Positions 34,101 to 40,840 of a stretch of 64,000 bases of DNA are shown piece by piece (the stretch's first letter is position 1; each line of letters opens with the position of its first letter). The DNA is taken from contig JAFRNY010000043.1 in the NCBI GenBank assembly GCA_017429945.1, forward strand, positions 1 through 64,000, in the 5' to 3' direction. Under the pieces are notes generated by a model that was given only the letters and a program-made list of their open reading frames with translations, did no database searches and was not told the origin of the DNA. Position numbers and translations under genes: made by a program. This stretch comes from Bacteroidaceae bacterium (GTDB taxonomy: Bacteria > Bacteroidota > Bacteroidia > Bacteroidales > Bacteroidaceae).

Positions 34101-37100
34101 GCGTCGACGGCACCATCTGTGCTAAGGATGGCAAGGTCATCGAGACGAACGAGATGGGCGAGTACACCATCAGCGTCCCCATCGGCAACCACTTCATCAC
34201 CGTCAGCAAGAACGGGCATGTCTTTGCCAACGACGGGCGCTATCCCGCCGACCCGGCTGATACCGGGCTTAAGAAGAACTTCAAATCCGCTGTCACCAAC
34301 CTCGATTTCTCTGACGAGACACTGGTGAACTTCACCGGACGTGTGGTCGGCGGCGACATTCAGGGCGAGAAAGCCGTGGGCTTCGGACTGAGCACCAACA
34401 ACATCGGTGTCGCCCAGCTCGTATTGTCGCCACAAGACGACCGCTTCCGCTTGAACGTAAGCAAGGAGGAAGGCGAGGCTACTTTCAGCTACGAGAACAA
34501 CAAGGATAAAGTCGACGTAGCCTCTGCAACGGAGATTATCGCCAGCACATCCTACCGCAAGGGCGGCACGACGATGATCGACTGCCAGAAAATCATCATC
34601 AATACTGACCCCGCCACGGGTGAGTTCTCGGCTATGCTACCACCGTTGCAGTACACCGTGGAGAGCATCAAGCTGGTGAATGGCGGTGCGAAGGTGGGCG
34701 AACCGACGACCATCGACCTGACCAACCCGCTCATCGAATACAGCGACACCTTGCATCGCGACAACGGCTCCGATGTAGTGTATTCGTACAACACGATGCT
34801 GCGGAACACCTACCATAGCGAACCTACGTTCACAGTGAAACAGCAGGGTCGCGAGGACGGCTCCTTCGGCATCAGCAGCTATAAGTTCACCGACGACATT
34901 GGCGAAGTGGAAGTCTCTGACATCTACACCGTGGCTGACGGCAAGGTGACTTACAACTACGGTGTCGAAGGCTTCAAGTCGCCACTCTTCGTGAAGGAAG
35001 ATCCTTACACCTTCCTCTTGGAGGGCTACGAGGAATACGTCAATGCCGACAACGGCGAGACTGACCATGTGCCCCTCGTCGGCAACACCGTCACCGTCAA
35101 CAACGCCCTCTCAGGCGAGCAGAGCGTATACATCGAGGACAACGGCGGTCACAAGGCTGGCGAGGTCGTTGAGATGGTCGACAACCAGTTGGAGCTCGAC
35201 AGTCTCGGACGAGCCACCTACATCTGGCGCGCCGGCTATCCCAACATCGCAGAGCCTTACACCCGCACCATCTCCATGACCTATGAGGTGGGCGGAGCCT
35301 TCAAACAGTGGGACGGCAACGGCATGACGGGCATCATCATCGGCGACCTGCCAACAGGCAACAACTTCGTGACGGCTGGCCCCGACCATCCCACCATGAT
35401 CCTACGCGACCCGCCCGGAACCAATTCTTTCGCCGAGTGGACAAGCGGCAGCAGCCACACACGGTCGGAAGTGCGCGGCAACACCGTGACGCAGAACAAT
35501 TCAGTGGCCTTCAAGCACAAGTTCGGCTTCGGAAAGTCTATCGTTGCAGGCTCTATGGTTCTGGCAGCGGTGACCAGCATAGAGCAGGCCAACGACCTGG
35601 AGATCGGTGCCAAGATGGAGTCGGAGTATGAGAGCTCCAACACTGTGAACACCACGACCACGACCACAAAGACCATCAGCACGTCGGCAGCTCCCGAGTA
35701 TGTCGGCGCGCAGGGCGACGTGTTCATAGGCAACTCCACGAACATCATCTTTGGCAAGTCGCGCAACATCGGCTTCAAGCGTTCTTCAGGCAACAATTTC
35801 GAGTTAGGTCTGGAAGACATGATCAGCACCGGCATGGAGTTCGGCACTATGTTCATGTACACGCAAAACTACATCGAGAATGTAATGCTGCCCAACTACG
35901 AGCTGATGCGTCGTAACTTCCTTGTTACCACCACACAGGACAAAATCAACAGCTATAAGAATGACACGGGTCACACCGTCTACCTCACCACGCTCAGCCC
36001 AGACGATAAGAAGTTCGGCACCGAAGGCACCTATGTGGTGAAGAAGGCTGCGGAAGCTGCCGAGGACTCCGTGCTGTGGATTAACACGCAGATAGAGAAC
36101 TGGCAGAACATTCTGGCCGAGAACGAGAAGGCGAAGGTGAAAGCCCACGAGCGTTCCGAGAAGTACCTCATTCAGGGTAATATCTCGTTCGACAGCGGCA
36201 CCATCTACAACTATTCGCACGAGTCTTCACGCGACAGCACCCATACCTCCGAGTGGAAGGTAGCCGCAGGTTTGTATGTCGACGACCTCTTCGGCTTGAG
36301 TGTTGATCAGTTCGGCTTCGAAATCCACGTCACCGACGAGACTATGGGCGGCCGTCATGAGAGCGACGGCGACCAGTATGTCGACAACACCGTGTTCGGC
36401 TTCACCTTGGCCGAAGATGGCGACGACGATGCCTTGACGGTAGATGTATACGACTATATGGACGGCTTCGGCCCAATCTTCCGCACCCGCGGCGGACAGA
36501 CCTGCTGCCCGTATGAAGGCAAGACGGTGACAAAGTACTACGAGCCAGGCACCACCATCATGGAAGCTACCATGCAGATTGAGGTGCCGCAAATCGACGT
36601 CGACGTGCCCATCGTCAGCGACATCCCCACTGGCACGTCAGCCAACTACACTCTCCGCCTCAGCAATGCTTCGGAGATTGACGAAGACGTCTACTACCGC
36701 CTCATAGTAGCCGACGAGACCAACCCCAACGGCGCAGCACTCAGCATCGACGGCAAGGCCGTCACCGACAGCCGCGTCATTAAGATTCCTGCCGGCGAGA
36801 CCATCACCAAGGCACTGCAGCTCAAGCAGACCAACGTCGGCATCCTCGACTACGATAGGATCGCCGTCGTGCTCGCATCGCAGTGCCAGTACGACCCGAC
36901 CAGCACGTGGGACGTCATCACCGACACGGTATTTATCTCAGCTCACTTCGTGCCCTCATCATCGACTGTCGACCTGGCACTCTCAAACACGCTGATGAAC
37001 ACCGAGACGGGCACAGACCTCCGCCTTACCTTCTCCAACTTCGACCGCACCTACCGCGGACTGAAGGCCTTCCGCCTCCAGTATAAGAAGCAAGGCGCCA

Positions 37101-40100
37101 CCGACTGGACACTCTTCCACGAGTACGTCCTCGACAAGAACGCCGTGACCACCAACAACGAGCTGCTGCCCGCTACCGGAGGAAGCGTAAGCTACACGCT
37201 GCCCATGAACAACTTCACCGACGGCGACTACCTCTTCCGCGTGCTCTCAGTAAGCACCTACGGCACAGGTGAGACCGTGTACTCGAGTAAAGAAATACCT
37301 CTCGTGAAGGATATGCAGCGCCCCGTGCCCCTCGGACTGCCCGAACCATCCGACGGCATCCTCTCGCCGGGCGACGAGATCAGCATCACCTTCAACGAGG
37401 ACATCATCAAGGGAGCCCTCACCAAGACTGCTAACTTCAAGGTAACAGGCGTATTGAACGGAGCCGAGATAGACCACGAGACAGCCCTCCGCACTACCGG
37501 AGGCACGCAGGCCGCCGCACAGACCGAGGCCGACATCTCGCTGGCCGAGCGCGACTTCTCCATCGACGCTTGGGTGAACCTCAGCGGCCAAGGCGAAATC
37601 ATCAGCCACGGCAACGCTAGCTCAAAGATGGTCGTAGCCACCGACGCCGACAATCACCTCACCGTAGACTTCGCAGGCACCACCTACACCTCTACTGACG
37701 CCGTGCCTACCGACACCTGGGCCTTCCTCTCGCTCAGCTATCAGCACACCGATGCCGGAGGCGAGATAAGCGCCGCCGTAGCCACCGACGACCAGACCAT
37801 CAGGCTGTTCAGCGGCAAATCAGTAGTAAACTACGAAGGCAACGGCCCCATCGCCGTAGGCCGCAACCTCTCAGGCGCAATGCACGAGCTGCTGCTCTGG
37901 GATGAGGCCCACGATATAACCACTGCCCTGCTCAACCGCTCCAAGAGCAAGAGCCCTGCCACACGTCACCTCATTGGCTACTGGAAGATGAACGAGGGCG
38001 AGGGCACGCTCGTCACCGACTACGCCCGCGACCGCCACATGACCATGCCTGCCGAGACCTGGTATCTCAACAACGAGAACAAGGCCGTAGAGCTCAGCGG
38101 CGACAACTACATCACCACTGAGACAGGCGACCTCCAGTTGTTCCCCGAGGACGACTACGCCATAGAATTCTGGATGCGCGGCAGCGAACAGGCCGAGGCT
38201 CAGCTGCTGCAGATGGGTGAGGTTGCCCTATGGACCGACGCCAAAGGCAAGCTGCAGCTTACCGCCAAGGGCGCTTACAACGAGGCTGAAGGCACGGTGC
38301 TCTCCACCTCTAGCGCTTCAATCCTCGACAACGCCTGGCACCACATCGCACTTAACGTGCTCCGTAAGGGTGCAGCAGCCGTGTATGTCGATGGCGCACG
38401 AGTGCTAACTACTAATGCTGCCAACGTTGGCACCCTCGCCACCGACCACCTCTTCATAGGCGCACGACGCACTACCATCAGCTCAGGTGCCGACTACACC
38501 TACGACCGCGCCTTTAAAGGCCAGATTGACGAGCTCCGCATCTGGGGCGCATCTTTGAACGCCGACCTGCTCTCCAAGCAACGCAAACAACGACTCACAG
38601 GCACAGAGGACGGCCTCCAGCTCTACTTCCCATTCGAGAAGAAAAAGCTCGACGAGTACAACCAGGTTGTAACCGAAGGTTACCCGACCGACCTCGTCGG
38701 CACAGGCCACGAAGCCCAACTCTCAACCCTCAGCTCTCAACTCTCAACTCTCAACTACTCCGACGAGGCTCCAGCCCTGCGCACCAAGCCCGCCGAGACC
38801 AACGTAGGCTTCACCTTCACGGCCTCCGACACCAAGATAGTGCTCGACATCGACGAGGATGCTGCCGCCATCGAAGGCTGCACGCTCACCTTCACCGTGC
38901 GCGACGTCAGCGACAAGAACGGCAACTACTCGCTGCCTGCCGTATGGTCGGCCTACATCAACCGCAACGAGCTCGTATGGAAAGAATCCACGCTCAACAT
39001 CGTACAGCCCGCCAACACCGCCACAAGCTTCAATGTGGCCATCGTCAACAAGGGCGGACAGCAGCAGATGTGGACCATAAGCGGTATGCCAGCATGGCTC
39101 AGCGTCAGTGCCTCACAGGGCAACGTGGCAGCGCTCTCCGAGGCCAACGTCAACTTCACCGTTGGCGAGACGGCACCCATCGGCAAGTACGAAGTCACCG
39201 TCTACCTCGAAGGCAACAGCGGCATTGAGACGCCACTGACACTCTACATCATCGTCGAAGGCGACAAGCCCGACTGGACCATCGATGGCTCTGGCTACGA
39301 GAGCACCATGAACGTCATCGCCATGCTCGACTTCGCAGGCACACCCTGCGACGATGCCGACGACATGGTGGCAGCTTTCATAGGCGACGAGTGCCGGGGC
39401 GTAGGCTACGCTCAGTACAACAGCCGCTACGACAGCTACTTCATCCTGCTCAACATCTATGGCAACCCTGAGGACGACCAGCAGCCCGTGACGCTACGCG
39501 CCTACGACGCATCGACAGGCATCGTCTACTCCTTCGTAACGAGCACGCCCGAGCTCGTCTTCTCGCAAAACAAGGTCGTAGGGACATACGCCGAACCCGT
39601 ACGCATATCCACCAGCGACCTCCTCGAGCAGACCATAGCACTGGGCAAGGGGTGGAACTGGATGTCTGTTCAGCTGACAGCCGACGACATGACCGTTCCC
39701 GCCATCTTCAGCTCCGTGGCTCTCAAGACGAACATTGTCAAGAGCAAGGAAACGTTCATGGAGCAGTGGGACGGCCAGTGGTACCCCACCGACGTGCTCA
39801 TACTGAATAACCGCGAGATGTATATGGTGCAGATGACCGAGCCGCAGACTCTCTCCATCGCTGGACACGCCGTCGACCTCAAGCAGGAGACTATCAAGGC
39901 AGCACCTGGATGGAACTGGATAGGATACCCCGGAACCAAGATAATCAGCATAGCCGACGCCTTCGCAGGCATGGAACCGCGCGACGGCGATGTCGTCAAG
40001 AGCCAGAGCGCCTTCGCCATGTACGACGGCTACGAATGGAACGGCACTCTTGGAGCACTCATCCCAGGCGAGGGCTACATGCTACGCAACACAGCCTCCG

Positions 40101-40636
40101 TGGCGCGCTCCTTCACCTACCCAACGGCCACGGCCTCAGCCATACGCAAGGCTCCCGTACGCCGCATAACCACAGCCTTTTCACCCATTGACCACCACAC
40201 CTACAGCGGCAATATGAACATCGTAGCCCTCGTGACCATCGACGGACAACCGCTCGCCAACGGAGAAATAGCTGTCTTCGCAGGCGAAGAATGCCGCTCA
40301 GCAACTCTAACCGATGACGAAGGAATGGCATACATAACCGTGCCGGGAGAAGACGCCACAGAGCTCACCTTCAGGACCTACTGCCAAGGTGTGCTCATAA
40401 GCTCCAAGCAACAATGCACCTATGCCAACAATGGCGTACTAGGCTCACACCGATTACCGCTTGCAGTAGCCTTCTTTGAAGAAGACGCCACGGCTGTTAA
40501 CGCTACCACAGACCGCGCCGAGGACACCATATACGACCTCGCAGGCCGCAAACTCGAAAACAGCCACACTGCTAAGCGGTCGCTGCAGCAAGGCATATAC
40601 ATCGTTAATGGCAAGAAGATGGCTGTAAAGCGATAA
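31145..40636 (+). CDS. Giant secreted multidomain surface protein (3163 residues)
   Basis: A very large exported protein. The signal peptide ends near residue 31 (GGSSPTKA). Recognisable parts: fibronectin III-like domains (about 426-515 and 525-615), a LamG-like domain (about 663-862), a carboxypeptidase-regulatory-like beta domain (about 961-1030), an unassigned central region (about 1100-2000) that includes a Thr run (about 1503-1515) and a GGQTCCPYEGK site, two more LamG-like domains (about 2106-2260 and 2304-2506), a BACON/Ig-like region (about 2617-2711), repeated modules with GKGWNWMSVQL and APGWNWIGYPG, and the tail YDLAGRK...LQQGIYIVNGKK shared with three secreted proteins here. No catalytic motif is seen. 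Adhesion or glycan binding on the cell surface is likely. Residues about 2525-2541 come from a CTCTCAA repeat. It appears co-transcribed with the 75-residue gene. Confidence 0.88.
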   Translation: MEHNHYRTKRRWLVPLLLLACFFGGSSPTKAATREFNNCPESNIIAHNPTLDQPYLAFHVMFYDETKSHNGFFLHKSPNGVPEGETAGPALFVNGQYICTPDYELAWPGNSNTGNDSGAKKACENDSWWANTYTRKVDGVNYTVKFYNPYNEGGSKRKVVYCFVFMDKVEISKSYTVTISGYWKINNTHDGQLQSNTWTFSKGTMGVSSPTAEMTEYGKMKISGNLKVDYGPTTVGSNRGATTSGLAITDDLTSKASYPKGNSTFSDQIVDFSERDDYYNSVNKYIEYIIPINDFTPSGFNAMDKKLNINVYQWYVTSVPGYIRPKSFSIASTNLWTKEVKFTWSYEGNNKGGTWSIFRYPTEVGEKGRADALETVVSNLTYGTGSYTATVPSYDKDYTYELAFIPTSGEQRKELTSSLKLKLSRDWSFSNFTATTDEDKINLAWNHTAIGNASGSNSYSLEVQRSEDGANFTTIKTIPITSTSTNDGTYSDNSGLEANHTYYYRLKINVLDIDIFSSIISTKLGGSKIIDFKASRGTYSGMVKLQWTVKQVGSNTTNFIIQRRPLNSNDERTWADIHSTSGTASGYSYDDVEAKPGSFYEYKVIIWSQDGTARSIDDTRTIDGFSISTGVVSGRVTYGTGAAVEGAKVTLKRQSEDGSVASGMHSVKLSGYGAGMRYPADNDELKSLLSDNFSIQMYLNPNSNVMNSNGSEYRILDVEWAVTISARYDKANDRYKLCGYFGGSGFETENLYLPAGQWSHLTMVHNHDAQTLTMYLTTELGQQSEVVATERVIDWSKSGNADCLAIGNVGQFTAKTWFDGYLDEFRYFTKVLTETEIQRNFNHPLAGNEANLAIYYPFDEGLTTQNLAYDFSKSGDVSNGRHAVTKVPAASSTFIPSEEQLSLMAYTDTVGNYVIRGVPFSGEGINYSVIPTKDIHEFSPSSQSRFVSQSSLIHSGVDFEDVSSFPVSGTVYYAGTDYPVEGATFSVDGTICAKDGKVIETNEMGEYTISVPIGNHFITVSKNGHVFANDGRYPADPADTGLKKNFKSAVTNLDFSDETLVNFTGRVVGGDIQGEKAVGFGLSTNNIGVAQLVLSPQDDRFRLNVSKEEGEATFSYENNKDKVDVASATEIIASTSYRKGGTTMIDCQKIIINTDPATGEFSAMLPPLQYTVESIKLVNGGAKVGEPTTIDLTNPLIEYSDTLHRDNGSDVVYSYNTMLRNTYHSEPTFTVKQQGREDGSFGISSYKFTDDIGEVEVSDIYTVADGKVTYNYGVEGFKSPLFVKEDPYTFLLEGYEEYVNADNGETDHVPLVGNTVTVNNALSGEQSVYIEDNGGHKAGEVVEMVDNQLELDSLGRATYIWRAGYPNIAEPYTRTISMTYEVGGAFKQWDGNGMTGIIIGDLPTGNNFVTAGPDHPTMILRDPPGTNSFAEWTSGSSHTRSEVRGNTVTQNNSVAFKHKFGFGKSIVAGSMVLAAVTSIEQANDLEIGAKMESEYESSNTVNTTTTTTKTISTSAAPEYVGAQGDVFIGNSTNIIFGKSRNIGFKRSSGNNFELGLEDMISTGMEFGTMFMYTQNYIENVMLPNYELMRRNFLVTTTQDKINSYKNDTGHTVYLTTLSPDDKKFGTEGTYVVKKAAEAAEDSVLWINTQIENWQNILAENEKAKVKAHERSEKYLIQGNISFDSGTIYNYSHESSRDSTHTSEWKVAAGLYVDDLFGLSVDQFGFEIHVTDETMGGRHESDGDQYVDNTVFGFTLAEDGDDDALTVDVYDYMDGFGPIFRTRGGQTCCPYEGKTVTKYYEPGTTIMEATMQIEVPQIDVDVPIVSDIPTGTSANYTLRLSNASEIDEDVYYRLIVADETNPNGAALSIDGKAVTDSRVIKIPAGETITKALQLKQTNVGILDYDRIAVVLASQCQYDPTSTWDVITDTVFISAHFVPSSSTVDLALSNTLMNTETGTDLRLTFSNFDRTYRGLKAFRLQYKKQGATDWTLFHEYVLDKNAVTTNNELLPATGGSVSYTLPMNNFTDGDYLFRVLSVSTYGTGETVYSSKEIPLVKDMQRPVPLGLPEPSDGILSPGDEISITFNEDIIKGALTKTANFKVTGVLNGAEIDHETALRTTGGTQAAAQTEADISLAERDFSIDAWVNLSGQGEIISHGNASSKMVVATDADNHLTVDFAGTTYTSTDAVPTDTWAFLSLSYQHTDAGGEISAAVATDDQTIRLFSGKSVVNYEGNGPIAVGRNLSGAMHELLLWDEAHDITTALLNRSKSKSPATRHLIGYWKMNEGEGTLVTDYARDRHMTMPAETWYLNNENKAVELSGDNYITTETGDLQLFPEDDYAIEFWMRGSEQAEAQLLQMGEVALWTDAKGKLQLTAKGAYNEAEGTVLSTSSASILDNAWHHIALNVLRKGAAAVYVDGARVLTTNAANVGTLATDHLFIGARRTTISSGADYTYDRAFKGQIDELRIWGASLNADLLSKQRKQRLTGTEDGLQLYFPFEKKKLDEYNQVVTEGYPTDLVGTGHEAQLSTLSSQLSTLNYSDEAPALRTKPAETNVGFTFTASDTKIVLDIDEDAAAIEGCTLTFTVRDVSDKNGNYSLPAVWSAYINRNELVWKESTLNIVQPANTATSFNVAIVNKGGQQQMWTISGMPAWLSVSASQGNVAALSEANVNFTVGETAPIGKYEVTVYLEGNSGIETPLTLYIIVEGDKPDWTIDGSGYESTMNVIAMLDFAGTPCDDADDMVAAFIGDECRGVGYAQYNSRYDSYFILLNIYGNPEDDQQPVTLRAYDASTGIVYSFVTSTPELVFSQNKVVGTYAEPVRISTSDLLEQTIALGKGWNWMSVQLTADDMTVPAIFSSVALKTNIVKSKETFMEQWDGQWYPTDVLILNNREMYMVQMTEPQTLSIAGHAVDLKQETIKAAPGWNWIGYPGTKIISIADAFAGMEPRDGDVVKSQSAFAMYDGYEWNGTLGALIPGEGYMLRNTASVARSFTYPTATASAIRKAPVRRITTAFSPIDHHTYSGNMNIVALVTIDGQPLANGEIAVFAGEECRSATLTDDEGMAYITVPGEDATELTFRTYCQGVLISSKQQCTYANNGVLGSHRLPLAVAFFEEDATAVNATTDRAEDTIYDLAGRKLENSHTAKRSLQQGIYIVNGKKMAVKR
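38717..38757. repeat. In-frame CTCTCAA repeat in the giant gene
   Basis: Five or six near-identical CTCTCAA/CCTCAG units of 7-8 bases code for LSTLSSQLSTLN between the third LamG-like domain and the next module. Confidence 0.8.
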
Positions 40637-40689
40637 GTACTTGATCATCTTTACTTTCATTATTGAGTCCACTTTAAAAAAGCCCTGTG

Positions 40690-40736
40690 CTCTACCTTCG
40701 GTCGCTTGACATTTCAAGAAGCGACCAAAGGTCGAG
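40690..40736. terminator. Convergent hairpin after the giant gene and carAB
   Basis: CTCTACCTTCGGTCGCTT pairs with AAGCGACCAAAGGTCGAG (two mismatches), with an inner CTTG/CAAG. It lies between two convergent genes and has no long T-run. Confidence 0.55.
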
Positions 40737-40747
40737 CGAAAGAAGTT

Positions 40748-40820
40748 GGGAAGTTAAAGGAGTTAAGAACTTCTTTAACTTCCTTAATTTCTTTACCCCC
40801 CCTTAACATTTTTAACTTCC
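40748..40820. repeat. GGAAGTTAAAG inverted and direct repeats
   Basis: GGGAAGTTAAAGG, then AGTTAAG, TTTAACTTCC, CCTTAA and TTTAACTTCCC: the same family as 16197-16370. The first and third units can pair into a 11-12-bp stem. Confidence 0.75.
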
Positions 40821-40840
40821 CGCTTCTGAGCCCGGATCAA

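Noticed and set aside
40640-40840. Frameshifted remainder of CarB downstream of the carAB fusion
   Set aside because: All three minus-strand frames in this gap are closed by repeats and stops; nothing resembles the second ATP-grasp domain, so the truncation is not a simple frameshift.
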